The translations under genes and the position numbers were made by a program. From Streptomyces hokutonensis (lineage in GTDB: Bacteria; Actinomycetota; Actinomycetes; Streptomycetales; Streptomycetaceae), in NCBI RefSeq assembly GCF_000376565.1, contig NZ_BARG01000084.1:1-64000 (forward strand): 64,000 nt of DNA. Direction: 5' to 3'. Position 1 is the first letter of the stretch. Every line of letters begins with the position of its first letter. Positions 9,920 through 17,783 of this stretch are shown here, one piece after another. The notes under the pieces are model-generated. The model searched no databases. It worked only from the letters and a program-made list of their open reading frames with translations, and was not told the origin of the DNA.

Positions 9920-10885
9920 ATGAAGAATGACGACACCAGGTTCATCTCCCGGCGCTCGGCGCTGGCCGGGGCCGTGGTCGGCGGTGCGGCGCTCGCGGGC
10001 ACGTGGGCCTTCCCGGGCTTCGCCGAGGCGTCCTCCGACGTCTCCGCCACGGCCCCGGCCAGAATCCAGCGCCTCTTCGCGTCCTTCCTGACGGCGAAGA
10101 GCGCGGCCGATGTCGACCGGACCATGGCGTTCTTCAGCCGAAGCGACACCACCTACTGGGACGCGACCGCCGGATTCGACTTCCCGGACTGGGCCGCTCT
10201 GAAGGCGGTGTTCGGGGCCTACATGCCGACCTGGGGCCCGGCCGCGCACTCCTACGCGACCAACCTCCTCGGCGGCGACACGGGCGCGGCGCTGTTCTTC
10301 ACCAACACTCCGGAGGAGTTCGGGCACGAGATCCGTGGCATCTCGGTCGTGGACATCCGGGACGGGAAGTTCGTCCGCTGGATCGACTACTGGGACGGTC
10401 GCCACTACGGACTCGAGGCCCTGAACGGCTTTCGCGCACCCCTCGCGGCGTTTCCGAGCGACTTCGGGTGGGCGCTGCCGGGGGAGAACGCCTCGTCAGG
10501 GCTGAAGCGAACGGTGGCCGACCTGGCCCGGAGCCTGGGCGGCGGCGACTTTCAGCGCGCGGCGGGGCTCTTCGAGGAGAACGGCGTCCTGGAGGACCTG
10601 ACCCTGCACACCGCGGTGGCCGGCCCGCAGTCGATCGCGGCCTACCTCAAGCAAGCGGTGGGCAGTCTGCCCTACGGCCGGGGAGCACGGGTGCGGCACA
10701 CCGTGGGAGGCGACACGGGGGGTGCCTTCGAGTGGACGAACAGCCGCGGGCCCGTCCCGCGCGGAGTCAGCGCACTCCAGCTCGACGCCGCTGGAAAGAT
10801 CACCCGGCTCAGCTCGATCTGGGACGGATCGCTGGTCGACCCGGCCTGGCTCACCCAGCGCATGGCCGAGACGATCGAAAGCTGA
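9920..10885 (+). CDS. Tat-exported protein with two SnoaL/NTF2-like domains
   Basis: 321 residues. The N-terminus SRRSALAGAVVGGAALAGTW with a following Ala-rich stretch is a twin-arginine signal peptide. Two NTF2-like cone-fold domains follow: residues about 45-160 (IQRLFASFLTAKSAADVDRT through IRDGKFVRWIDYWDGRHYG) and about 190-320 (TVADLARSLGGGDFQRAAGL through RLSSIWDGSLVD). Such domains bind small hydrophobic molecules or catalyse isomerisation or cyclisation; which applies here cannot be told. It is the first gene downstream of the tandem operators at 9808-9853 and probably forms a two-gene operon with the PPOX-type gene 42 bases downstream. Confidence 0.8.
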   Translation: MKNDDTRFISRRSALAGAVVGGAALAGTWAFPGFAEASSDVSATAPARIQRLFASFLTAKSAADVDRTMAFFSRSDTTYWDATAGFDFPDWAALKAVFGAYMPTWGPAAHSYATNLLGGDTGAALFFTNTPEEFGHEIRGISVVDIRDGKFVRWIDYWDGRHYGLEALNGFRAPLAAFPSDFGWALPGENASSGLKRTVADLARSLGGGDFQRAAGLFEENGVLEDLTLHTAVAGPQSIAAYLKQAVGSLPYGRGARVRHTVGGDTGGAFEWTNSRGPVPRGVSALQLDAAGKITRLSSIWDGSLVDPAWLTQRMAETIES

Positions 10886-10927
10886 CCCCACGACCGGGAC
10901 ACCCCCGAGGACCATGGTGAACACACA

Positions 10928-11323
10928 ATGACTGTCGATCAGGCGACCCTGGAACGGCTTGCGTCGGGCAAGTACCTCCTGGTCACCACCTTCCGTCGGG
11001 ACGGCAGGGAAGTGCCGACCCCGGTATGGGTGGTCCGCGACGGGGATGCACTCGGCATCTGGACCGTCACCGACTCCGGCAAGGTCAAGCGGACCCGCAA
11101 CCGGGCCGACGTGCTGGTCGGCGAGTGCGACCTGCGCGGAAACCCCTTGAGTGAGCAGGTCCCGGGTCGGGCCGTCCTCCTCGATGCCGCACAGACCCAG
11201 CGCTATCGCGGCCTGGTGCGCCGCAAGTACGGCTTGACCGGCTGGTTGACGGTGCTCGGCAGCCGACTGCGGCGCGGAACGGAGGGGAGCGTCGGCATCC
11301 GGATCACCCTCGTCCAGCCGTAG
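10928..11323 (+). CDS. PPOX-class (F420/FMN-binding split-barrel) oxidoreductase
   Basis: 131 residues, the usual length for small PPOX-class F420-dependent enzymes. The sequence reads as a split beta-barrel: LASGKYLLVTTFRRDGREVP, TPVWVVRDGDALGIWTVTDS, KVKRTRNRADVLVGECDLRG and a C-terminal VGIRITLVQP strand. The TFRRDG...TPVW and KVKRTRN motifs are those that contact the F420 or flavin phosphate in this family. Substrate unknown. It follows the Tat-exported SnoaL-like gene by 42 bases and is probably under the same TetR control. Confidence 0.85.
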   Translation: MTVDQATLERLASGKYLLVTTFRRDGREVPTPVWVVRDGDALGIWTVTDSGKVKRTRNRADVLVGECDLRGNPLSEQVPGRAVLLDAAQTQRYRGLVRRKYGLTGWLTVLGSRLRRGTEGSVGIRITLVQP

Positions 11324-11345
11324 TCGGCCCTGAACCGTCCCGGCC

Positions 11346-11377
11346 CGGCCCCGATCGCGAGTGAGGCGTCGGGGCCG
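11346..11377. terminator. Stem-loop between convergent genes
   Basis: CGGCCCCGA (11346-11354) pairs with TCGGGGCCG (11369-11377) around a 14-base loop. It lies between the PPOX gene stop (11323) and the tetR stop on the other strand (11410), so it may end both transcripts. Confidence 0.55.
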
Positions 11378-11409
11378 TCGGTCGTTGGGTGTCCGGGTTC
11401 CCGTCGGTT

Positions 11410-11973
11410 CTAGGCGGCGGACCGGCTGCCCGGGTCGAGGGTTGCCAGTGCGGCTTCGAGCAGCTCCTGCCGTGTTCCGTCGGTGAGTGTGCCCTGGCCG
11501 GCCACGAGCGAGGCCATGGTGCCTTCCTTGACGGCGGCGACGGCCATCCGGGCCCGGATGAGGCGCATGGGCGAGGGGTTCTGCCCGGCGATGGCCAGGA
11601 TGATCAGCTCGGTCTTGCCGGTGAAGTCGTGGCGCTGGGAGTGCTCCTGCAGCACCGAGGCGTCCCCGGACTGCAGTGCCATGTAGGCGGCCGGGTGCTT
11701 GGCCTGGAGGTCGATCAGCGCGGTGAGCAGTTCCTGCGGGGTCCGTTCGGCGGCGTCGCTGGCGATCACCGCGATCTCGGCGGCCGGCTCCGCGACCAGG
11801 GCGGAGAGGATCGCCTCCTTCGATTTGAAGTGGTAGTAGAGCGCGCCCTTGGTGACGCCCAGGGCTTCGGCCAGGTCGGCGATCGAGGTGACGGTGTAGC
11901 CCTTGGTCCCGAACAGCTTCCGTGCTGCATCGAGGATGTCCGCCCGCATGTCGCGGCGCTGCTGTGGGGTCAT
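11410..11973 (-). CDS. TetR/AcrR-family transcriptional repressor
   Basis: 187 residues. The N-terminal DNA-binding domain is typical: RADILDAARKLFGTKGYTVT, SIADLAEALGVTKGALYYHF and KSKEAILSAL (residues 10-56). The C-terminal ligand domain is helical and not assignable to a substrate. The gene is divergent from a SnoaL-like gene. An operator-like sequence (11984-12001) begins 10 bases before its own start codon, so it very probably represses itself. The same motif at 12009-12028 and twice at 9808-9853 indicates control of both flanking transcription units. Confidence 0.92.
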   Translation of the reverse strand: MTPQQRRDMRADILDAARKLFGTKGYTVTSIADLAEALGVTKGALYYHFKSKEAILSALVAEPAAEIAVIASDAAERTPQELLTALIDLQAKHPAAYMALQSGDASVLQEHSQRHDFTGKTELIILAIAGQNPSPMRLIRARMAVAAVKEGTMASLVAGQGTLTDGTRQELLEAALATLDPGSRSAA

Positions 11974-11983
11974 GGAACCAGAG

Positions 11984-12028
11984 TACTAAACGTTCGGTAT
12001 GCTGTTGACATACTGAACGACTGGTATG
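11984..12028. promoter_or_regulatory. Divergent promoter with two TetR-type operators
   Basis: TACTAAACGTTCGGTATG (11984-12001) lies close to the tetR start, and CATACTGAACGACTGGTATG (12009-12028) lies close to the SnoaL-like gene start. The second copy is base-for-base the same as 9808-9827, and identity continues two bases further upstream (22 bases in all). TTGACA at 12006-12011 may be the -35 box of the rightward promoter, overlapping the operator. Confidence 0.75.
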
Positions 12029-12081
12029 TAGCGTAAAAGTGCAGTCCGGGGATCAGCCCCTGCAAGGCTTTGAGGAACGAG

Positions 12082-12459
12082 ATGACTGACGAACAGACGC
12101 AGGACCTGGTGCGGCGCTACCACGAGGCCTGGACCACGACCAAGGACTTCGATACTGCGGCGGAGCTGCTCGCGGAGGACCTTGAGACGGATCTTCCCGT
12201 CAACACGTATGCGGACAAGCGGGAGTTCGTGGCGGCGATCCGCGGTTTCGGCTCGGCTGTGTCGAGCCTCCGGGTCCTGTCCGTCTGCGCCGGCGCGGGT
12301 GAGGCGGTGATGGTCTACGACCTGGTGCTGGACGGGATAGGTGCCCTGCGGATCGCCGAGCAGTTCACGGTCGCCGAGGGCAAGATCACCTTCATACGCC
12401 AGGTGCACGACACGGCGACCATGCGCGCGGCCGGTTTCGCGCCGCCCCTGCCGCAGTAG
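12082..12459 (+). CDS. SnoaL-like/NTF2-fold protein
   Basis: 125 residues from the ATG at 12082, which has TGAGGA six bases upstream; an in-frame TTG at 12070 is less likely. The pattern is that of a small SnoaL-like protein: VRRYHEAWTTTKDFDTAAEL, LAEDLETDLP, a middle FVAAIRGFGSAVSSLRVLSV strand set and a final EGKITFIRQVHD, which is the usual end of the cone fold. It is transcribed divergently from tetR behind a shared operator and is followed by an SDR 41 bases downstream, so the three downstream genes (SnoaL-like, SDR, cupin) may form one operon. Ligand unknown. Confidence 0.82.
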   Translation: MTDEQTQDLVRRYHEAWTTTKDFDTAAELLAEDLETDLPVNTYADKREFVAAIRGFGSAVSSLRVLSVCAGAGEAVMVYDLVLDGIGALRIAEQFTVAEGKITFIRQVHDTATMRAAGFAPPLPQ

Positions 12460-12500
12460 CGGACCCTCCAACCAGACCATCCCGATCGGAGCTTGATCAC

Positions 12501-13319
12501 ATGTCACGACGCACCTGGTTCATCACCGGCGTCTCCCGCGGCTTCGGCCGCATCTGGGCGGTCGCGGCGCTCGAGCGCGGCGACCGCGTGGTCGGCACCG
12601 CCCGCGACCTCGGCACGGTGAGCGACCTCGCCCGGCAATACCCCGACACCTTCCTCGGGCTGCCGCTGGACGTCACCGACCGCTCGGCGGTGTTCGCCGC
12701 GGTCAAGACCGCCCACGCCCACTTCGGCGAGCTCGACATCATCGTCAACAACGCCGGCTACGGCCAGTTCGGGATGATCGAGGAACTGTCCGAGCAGGAG
12801 GCCCGCGACCAGATCGAGACGAACCTGTTCGGCGCGCTGTGGGTCACCCAGGCCGTGCTGCCCTACCTGCGCGAGGCCCGCAAGGGCCACATCCTCCAGG
12901 TCTCCTCGATCGGTGGGATCACCGCATTCCCCGGCATCGGGATCTACCACGCCTCCAAGTGGGCACTCGAAGGGCTGAGCCAGAGTCTCGCGTTCGAGGT
13001 CAAGCAGTTCGGGGTGCGCCTGACGCTGATCGAGCCGGCCAGCTATGCGACGGACTGGGGAGGGTCCTCGGCCAAGCGGGCCGCCGCGATCGACGCCTAC
13101 GGGCCGGTGCGCGAGGCGACGCGGAGCCGCCTGTCGGCCAACAGGCCCGGAGACCCGGGGGCCTCCGCCGCGGCGGTGCTCAAGGTCGTCGACGCCGAGG
13201 CTCCGCCGCTGCGGGTGTTCTTCGGCGCCGTGCCGCTCGGTGTCGCCGAGAGCGAGTACGCCGGTCGCCTTGAGGTCTGGCGTGAGTGGCAGCCGGTCTC
13301 CGAGCTCGCCCAGGGCTGA
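12501..13319 (+). CDS. Short-chain dehydrogenase/reductase (classical SDR)
   Basis: 272 residues. The NAD(P)-binding TGVSRGFG motif (TGxxxGxG) is at residues 9-16, DVTD near 53, NNAG near 85, catalytic Ser in QVSSIGG, and YHASK with Tyr149 and Lys153. The C-terminus, with VRLTLIEPASYATDW and a domain reading GASAAAVLKVVDAEAPPLRV, matches the SDR group that resembles oxidoreductases of the YbbO/retinol-dehydrogenase type. Position 3 of the glycine motif region reads 'GRIWA' rather than the common 'GRALA'. Substrate unknown; it sits in the TetR-controlled group. Confidence 0.92.
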   Translation: MSRRTWFITGVSRGFGRIWAVAALERGDRVVGTARDLGTVSDLARQYPDTFLGLPLDVTDRSAVFAAVKTAHAHFGELDIIVNNAGYGQFGMIEELSEQEARDQIETNLFGALWVTQAVLPYLREARKGHILQVSSIGGITAFPGIGIYHASKWALEGLSQSLAFEVKQFGVRLTLIEPASYATDWGGSSAKRAAAIDAYGPVREATRSRLSANRPGDPGASAAAVLKVVDAEAPPLRVFFGAVPLGVAESEYAGRLEVWREWQPVSELAQG

Positions 13320-13400
13320 CAGCCCCCCGACCCACCCCGTGCACCGCCGGAACGGTCCGTCCCCCCGTCCGAGGACGGCCGTCGACAGAGGAGGACAGAC

Positions 13401-13811
13401 ATGCAGATCACCAAGAACGGACTGGCCACGATGGTCGCCCCCGGCGACTGGTTCGCAGGCGACGTGTACATCGACGTCGTCAGCAGGTCGGCAACGCCCG
13501 CACGGGTGTTGGGCGGAGTCATCCGCTTCACGCCGGGATCGCGCACGGCCTGGCACAGCCACCCGAACGGACAGAACGTCTTCGTCACCGAGGGGGTCGG
13601 CCTGATCCAGCGCGAGGGAGGACCGGTCGAGGAGGTGCGACCGGGTGACCGCGTCTCCATCGAGCCTGGCGAGAACCACTGGCACGGGGCCACCTCGGCG
13701 TGCTTCCACACACAGATCGCCTACCAGGTCGCCGACGAAGCCGGCATCGACACCATCTGGGGGCGCCACGTGACCGAGGAGGAGTACTCCGCCGGCGTTT
13801 CAGGCAGCTGA
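13401..13811 (+). CDS. Small cupin-domain protein
   Basis: 136 residues, a single cupin barrel. Motif 1 is seen as GSRTAWHSHPNGQNVFVTEG and motif 2 as PGDRVSIEPGENHWHGA, giving the usual metal ligands (two His, one Glu/Gln, one His). This pattern resembles bacterial hydroxynitrile lyase-type cupins (GxHxHP and HWHG), but many carboxymuconolactone-associated cupins look alike, so no reaction is claimed. A clear GAGGAGGA lies before the ATG. It follows the SDR by 81 bases on the same strand. Confidence 0.85.
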   Translation: MQITKNGLATMVAPGDWFAGDVYIDVVSRSATPARVLGGVIRFTPGSRTAWHSHPNGQNVFVTEGVGLIQREGGPVEEVRPGDRVSIEPGENHWHGATSACFHTQIAYQVADEAGIDTIWGRHVTEEEYSAGVSGS

Positions 13812-14182
13812 TCGCGCACTCCACCGTGCGGCGCTCCTTGCCGTCGACCCTGGCGGTGATCCACCGGCCTGGTGCCGGTCCAGCCTCACGAGGTCGGCCT
13901 GGCGGTGTGGCTGCGCAGCAGGTTCGCCACGATCAGGGCACAGAATTCATCGCCTGTCGGCTCGTCGGTGATCAACCGCCTGAGACCAGTGGGCCCAGCA
14001 GTTGTGCGAGAGCCGGGTGTTGCGATTCCCCAGGCCAGCCGCCTGTCCTGGGAGACATCCCAGGGACTTTTCAGGGACTTTCACGCCTGTCCCAGGGAGA
14101 TTCCAGGGACTTTCCGCCGCGTAAGCAGGGAAGGCCCCGGTAGCGCTGAAAGATAAGAACGCGCTGGTCAGGACCTATACCG
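13812..14182. other. Non-coding, scarred gap
   Basis: No open frame here looks like a protein: codon-position GC bias is lost and short frames on both strands are compositionally odd. It contains a duplicated 30-base element (separate entry) and leads into the tail of a serine dehydratase gene. It looks like the residue of deletions or a past insertion between the TetR cluster and the conserved murA-acnA block. Confidence 0.6.
14041..14114. repeat. Imperfect direct repeat of about 30 bases with nested CCAGGGACTTT copies
   Basis: Unit 1 is 14041-14071 and unit 2 is 14085-14114; both begin GCCTGTCC and end CCAGGGACTTT. A further CAGGGACTTT copy lies between them (14072-14081). Within unit 1, CCTGGGA (14047-14053) and TCCCAGG (14058-14064) form a perfect 7-base inverted repeat with a 4-base spacer. 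Only two units exist and they are nearly adjacent, so this is not a CRISPR. Confidence 0.6.
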
Positions 14183-14266
14183 TCAACACTCGATGATGTT
14201 CACCGCAAGCCCGCCCCGAGCCGTCTCCTTGTACTTCACGGACATGTCCGTGCAGGTGTCCTTCAT
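14183..14266 (-). pseudogene. 3' remnant of L-serine dehydratase
   Basis: The last 27 codons of the minus-strand frame ending at 14183 read [19 protein letters not shown] followed by LAVNIIEC and a stop. This is the highly conserved C-terminus of iron-sulfur L-serine ammonia-lyases (KYKETxRGGLAVNxxEC, the final Cys being near the cluster). Upstream in the same frame the homology ends at once, so the rest of the gene is gone. It marks a deletion or recombination endpoint. Confidence 0.8.
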
Positions 14267-14426
14267 GGTCGGGCCCGACGACGGCAGCACGCATTTCACT
14301 GCTCGTCTCGACGCGCTCCCGGGCAGGGTCGTCGCGGATCCTGTCGGCGGGCGCCTCGGTGTCGGTGCGGACATTGCGAGGCCCCTTTGGCGAGCACGTG
14401 TGTAACGGCAGGTCAGCAGGCATTTA

Positions 14427-14466
14427 GGAGTGTCGTGCCCCTCATCTCCCAGGGGCACGACACTCC
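14427..14466 (-). terminator. Strong stem-loop after murA
   Basis: A perfect 16-base-pair stem (14427-14442 with 14451-14466, GGAGTGTCGTGCCCCT on the plus strand) with an 8-base loop begins 6 bases after the murA stop codon on the minus strand. No U-tract. Likely the murA terminator. Confidence 0.85.
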
Positions 14467-14471
14467 GCCGA

Positions 14472-16001
14472 TCAGATGTCCCGGAAGATCTCGATCTGCG
14501 CCCCGATCGAGTTGAGCCGCTCCGCCAGGTCCTCGTAACCCCGGTTGATGACATACACGTTCCGCAGTACGGACGTGCCCTCCGCCGCCATCATCGCCAG
14601 CAGGACGACCACGGCCGGGCGCAGGGCCGGCGGGCACATCATCTCGGCGGCGCGCCAGCGGGTCGGGCCCTCTACCAACACGCGGTGCGGGTCGAGGAGT
14701 TGGAGGCGGCCGCCGAGGCGGTTGAGGTCGGTGAGGTAGATCGCGCGGTTGTCGTAGACCCAGTCGTGGATGAGGGTCTGGCCCTGCGCGACCGCCGCGA
14801 TCGCCGCGAAGAACGGGACGTTGTCGATGTTCAGGCCGGGGAACGGCATGGGGTGGATCTTGTCGATCGGCGCCTCCAGCTTGGAGGGCCGGACCGTGAG
14901 GTCCACCAGGCGTGTACGGCCGTTGTCCGCGGCGTACTCGGGCGTGCGGTCGTGGTCGAGGCCCATCTCCTCCAGGACCGCGAGCTCGATCTCCAGGAAC
15001 TCGATGGGGACGCGTCGTACCGTCAGTTCCGACTCCGTCACCACGGCGGCGGCGAGCAGGCTCATCGCCTCGACCGGGTCCTCGGAGGGGGAGTAGTCGA
15101 CGTCCACGTCGATGGTCGGCACGCCGTGCACGGTGAGGGTCGTGGTGCCGATGCCCTCGACCCGTACGCCCAGCGCCTCCAGGAAGAAGCAGAGGTCCTG
15201 GACCATGTAGTTGGAGGACGCGTTGCGGATGACCGTGGTGCCCTCGTGGCGGGCGGCGGCGAGCAGCGCGTTCTCGGTCACGGTGTCGCCGCGCTCGGTC
15301 AGTACGATCGGCCGGTCGAGGGTGACGGACCGGTCGACCTGCGCGTGGTACAGGCCCTCGGTCGCCGCGATGTCGAGGCCGAAGCGGCGCAGCGCGATCA
15401 TGTGCGGCTCGATGGTGCGCGTACCGAGGTCGCAGCCACCGGCGTACGGCAGCTTGAAGCTGTCCATGCGGTGCAGCAGCGGGCCGAGGAACATGATGAT
15501 CGAGCGGGTGCGGCGGGCCGCCTCGGCGTCGATCGACGCCATCTCCAGCTCGGCCGGCGGCACGATCTCCAGGTCGACGCCGTCGTTGATCCAGCGGGTG
15601 CGGACGCCGATCGAGCCGAGTACCTCCAGAAGGCGGTACACCTCCTCGATCCGCGCGACCCGGCGCAGCACTGTGCGCCCCTTGTTGAGGAGCGAGGCGC
15701 ACAGCAGTGCCACGCACGCGTTCTTGCTGGTCTTCACGTCGATGGCACCGGAGAGCCGACGACCGCCGACGACCCGCAGATGCATCGGGCCGGCATAGCC
15801 CAGTGAGACGATTTCGCTGTCCAGCGCTTCACCGATTCGAGCGATCATCTCAAGGCTGATGTTTTGGTTGCCGCGCTCGATGCGGTTGACGGCGCTCTGA
15901 CTGGTGCCGAGTGCCTCGGCAAGCTGCGTCTGTGTCCAGCCCCGGTGCTGGCGGGCGTCACGGATGAGCTTGCCGATACGTACGAGGTAGTCGTCTGCCA
16001 T
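14472..16001 (-). CDS. XRE-type HTH fused to UDP-GlcNAc 1-carboxyvinyltransferase-like domain
   Basis: 509 residues. Residues about 5-68 are a Cro/C1-type helix-turn-helix ([40 protein letters not shown]). Residues about 72-507 are a full EPSP/MurA fold. Key MurA residues are kept: Lys93-Asn94 (VKTSKNA), catalytic Cys190 ([15 protein letters not shown]) and Asp393 ([13 protein letters not shown]). Cys at the active site, not Asp, predicts fosfomycin sensitivity if it is an active MurA. MurA normally transfers enolpyruvate from PEP to UDP-GlcNAc in peptidoglycan synthesis; here the fused HTH points to a regulator that senses such a substrate, or to an autoregulated second MurA. Streptomyces usually has another stand-alone MurA. 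An inverted repeat lies 12 bases upstream of the start codon. Confidence 0.9.
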   Translation of the reverse strand: MADDYLVRIGKLIRDARQHRGWTQTQLAEALGTSQSAVNRIERGNQNISLEMIARIGEALDSEIVSLGYAGPMHLRVVGGRRLSGAIDVKTSKNACVALLCASLLNKGRTVLRRVARIEEVYRLLEVLGSIGVRTRWINDGVDLEIVPPAELEMASIDAEAARRTRSIIMFLGPLLHRMDSFKLPYAGGCDLGTRTIEPHMIALRRFGLDIAATEGLYHAQVDRSVTLDRPIVLTERGDTVTENALLAAARHEGTTVIRNASSNYMVQDLCFFLEALGVRVEGIGTTTLTVHGVPTIDVDVDYSPSEDPVEAMSLLAAAVVTESELTVRRVPIEFLEIELAVLEEMGLDHDRTPEYAADNGRTRLVDLTVRPSKLEAPIDKIHPMPFPGLNIDNVPFFAAIAAVAQGQTLIHDWVYDNRAIYLTDLNRLGGRLQLLDPHRVLVEGPTRWRAAEMMCPPALRPAVVVLLAMMAAEGTSVLRNVYVINRGYEDLAERLNSIGAQIEIFRDI

Positions 16002-16012
16002 GGGGCCGAGGT

Positions 16013-16030
16013 TATCTCAGATATGAGATG
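16013..16030. promoter_or_regulatory. Inverted repeat at the murA-fusion start, candidate autoregulatory operator
   Basis: ATCTCA (16014-16019) and TGAGAT (16024-16029) are inverted around GATA, 12 bases before the start codon (16001). The layout TATCTC-N6-GAGAT is also found at 17722-17739 in front of aconitase. The HTH of the MurA fusion is a natural candidate ligand; this is inferred from position only. Confidence 0.5.
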
Positions 16031-16065
16031 GCGCCTCTCGAGGGGGCCGTTCGGGTGACGCCCGG

Positions 16066-16263
16066 TCAGTCGTCCTTCTTGGTACGAGTCTTGCGCCACC
16101 CGAAAGGTCCGGGCAAATCCATCGATGTCGTACGACGTCCTGAAGTGCTCCGCGTGTACCGCGGACCCCGCTTGCCCCCTGTCGTGAACGACATGGACCC
16201 CTTGTTGATGTTCAGCCGGAGCCAGGGAAGGATCCGGAAACTCTTACGGAACGTGAGCGGCAT
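16066..16263 (-). CDS. DUF4236 small basic protein
   Basis: 65 residues. MPLTFRKSFRILPWLRLNIN followed by GGKRGPRYTRSTSGRRTTS is the DUF4236 pattern (FRKSxxxxPGxRxNxSK...). The protein is very basic with no membrane segment. Function unknown; family members often stand alone. It lies upstream of and on the same strand as the murA fusion, 64 bases away, with a small gap that contains the inverted repeat. Confidence 0.85.
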   Translation of the reverse strand: MPLTFRKSFRILPWLRLNINKGSMSFTTGGKRGPRYTRSTSGRRTTSMDLPGPFGWRKTRTKKDD

Positions 16264-16343
16264 ACCCGCCCCCTTTCGTCCCGCACCGGGTACCCCGAAG
16301 TCCCGTGGATATGGCGGCGGGAGCGGTGAGTTAGCGTCGCGGC

Positions 16344-16913
16344 ATGATCTCCGACGCGTCGTTGCCCGAGCACGAGCTCACGGCCACCGGCTCGACCGTG
16401 GTCTACCGGAACCGCTGGATGACCGTCAGCGAGGACCGGACGCTGCGCCACGACGGCACGGAGGGCCTGTACGGCGTGGTGCACAAACCCGGCTTCGCGT
16501 TGATCGTGCCGTACGAGGACGGGGGCTTCCACCTTGTCGAGCAGTACCGCTATCCGGTGAAGGCCCGTTACTGGGAGTTCCCCCAGGGCGCCTGGGAGGA
16601 CCGGCCGGACGCGGACCCGCTGGACCTGGCGGGCGGTGAACTCGCGGAGGAGACCGGCCTGGTCGCCCGGACGATGACGCCCCTGGGGCACCTCTTCGAG
16701 GCCTACGGATACTGCGACCAGGGGTTCCACGTCGTTCTCGCCACGGATCTCACCCATGGCGAACCCCACCTGGACGACGAGGAGGCCGGCTTGGTCAGCC
16801 GCTGGTTCTCCGAGGCGGAGGTGTGGCAACTGATCGCCGAGGGCCGATTCAAGGACGCCCCGTCGGTGGCGGCGCTGGCGCTGTTCCAACGTCACCGCAA
16901 GGACGGCGGCTGA
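16344..16913 (+). CDS. Nudix hydrolase (ADP-ribose pyrophosphatase-like)
   Basis: 189 residues. Layout is that of NudF-type ADP-sugar pyrophosphatases: an N-terminal strand-rich part (STVVYRNRWMTVSEDRTLRH), then FHLVEQYRYPVKARYWEFPQ and the Nudix box GAWEDRPDADPLDLAGGELAEETGL near residues 77-101. The box reads GGELAEETG where the consensus has REUxEExGU: the catalytic Glu residues are kept but the Arg is Gly. Probably hydrolyses a nucleoside diphosphate derivative; substrate not readable. Divergent from the DUF4236 gene. Confidence 0.88.
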   Translation: MISDASLPEHELTATGSTVVYRNRWMTVSEDRTLRHDGTEGLYGVVHKPGFALIVPYEDGGFHLVEQYRYPVKARYWEFPQGAWEDRPDADPLDLAGGELAEETGLVARTMTPLGHLFEAYGYCDQGFHVVLATDLTHGEPHLDDEEAGLVSRWFSEAEVWQLIAEGRFKDAPSVAALALFQRHRKDGG

Positions 16914-16995
16914 GACCGAGCGGCGGCGAACGGCACCTCGATCGGTGTCCTGACCCCGCCGGGCCCCCAGCGGACGCTGCCGGCATCCTTGGCCG

Positions 16996-17679
16996 GTGTC
17001 CTCCTCCGACCCCGTGGGTGCCGTGTTCTTCGACGTCGACGGCACCCTCGTTCCCGGTACGAGTTCGTCGGTGTTCCTGGCCGGCCACCTCGGTCATCGC
17101 GACGAGTTGGCCGAGGCCGAGGACGCCTATGCCTCCGGCGCCCTGGACAATCGGCGGGTCTCCGAGCTGGACGCCGCGGGTTGGGCGGGCGTGGCCGAAG
17201 AGCAGGTCTCCGGCTGGCTCGACGGGCTTCCCCTGGTCTCGGGCATCACGGAGACCGTGGCCTGGTGCCGGCGGAACGGATTGGTGCCCGTGCTGGCGAC
17301 CCTCGCCTGGTCGCCGGTCGGCAGCTACCTGACCGACCGCTTCGGCTTCCACGCGTTCGGCGGACCGCGGCTGGAGACCGCGGACGGCCGCTTCACGGGC
17401 CGCGTCGCCGGGCACTTCGACGAGTACGACAAACGAGACGTCGCTCTCGCTCAGGCGCGAGAGCTGGGGCTGGCCCCCCGCTCCTGCGGAGCCGTCGGGG
17501 ACAGCCGCTCCGACCTGCCGCTGTTCGCGTCCGTCGGGCTGAGCGTGGCGTTCAACGCCTCGCCGGGAGCACGGGCGGCGGCAACCGCCACGGTGGACGG
17601 CGGCGACCTGCGAGCCGTGCTTCCCGTCCTGAGCCGCTTGGTCACCGTCACCCGTTCACGGCCGCCCGCGGAAGGCTGA
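16996..17679 (+). CDS. HAD-superfamily IB phosphatase (phosphoserine phosphatase-like)
   Basis: 227 residues from GTG 16996, chosen because motif I (AVFFDVDGTLVPG, nucleophile Asp of DVDGT) lies near residue 14, as is normal. Motif III Lys is in DEYDKRDVALA and motif IV is GDSRSDLPLF. The helical cap lies between motifs I and II (LDNRRVSELDAAGWAGVAEE), as in subclass IB enzymes. Motif II reads VPVLATLAWS, less clear than usual. Likely a small-metabolite phosphatase; not tied to a pathway. It is 82 bases downstream of the Nudix gene, perhaps co-transcribed. Confidence 0.85.
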   Translation: MSSSDPVGAVFFDVDGTLVPGTSSSVFLAGHLGHRDELAEAEDAYASGALDNRRVSELDAAGWAGVAEEQVSGWLDGLPLVSGITETVAWCRRNGLVPVLATLAWSPVGSYLTDRFGFHAFGGPRLETADGRFTGRVAGHFDEYDKRDVALAQARELGLAPRSCGAVGDSRSDLPLFASVGLSVAFNASPGARAAATATVDGGDLRAVLPVLSRLVTVTRSRPPAEG

Positions 17680-17721
17680 GAGAGGTCCGGGCATGACCAG
17701 CCCGCCCCCATGTACTAGAGT

Positions 17722-17739
17722 TATCTCGACATCGAGATA
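17722..17739. promoter_or_regulatory. Inverted repeat upstream of aconitase
   Basis: TATCTCGACATCGAGATA is two perfect 8-base half-sites separated by CA, 141 bases upstream of the acnA start. It shares the TATCTC-N6-GAGAT frame with the repeat at the start of the XRE-MurA fusion. Likely a dimeric repressor or activator site; the binding protein is not known. Confidence 0.6.
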
Positions 17740-17783
17740 TCTGCCGAGGTGCACCGCAGTCGCACACTCCGCCGATCCAGTAG

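Noticed and set aside
9250-9930. 226-residue frame read as an intact gene
   Set aside because: Its end is out of frame with the LUD homology, which continues in another frame; it is part of a pseudogene.
14041-14114. CRISPR-like repeat
   Set aside because: Only two imperfect units, spacer shorter than repeat, no cas genes.
13812-14182. Degenerate transposase or integrase
   Set aside because: Six-frame reading gave no catalytic motif or terminal inverted repeats that I could support.
14472-16001. Fosfomycin-resistant MurA
   Set aside because: The active-site residue is Cys190, not Asp, so resistance by this route is not predicted.
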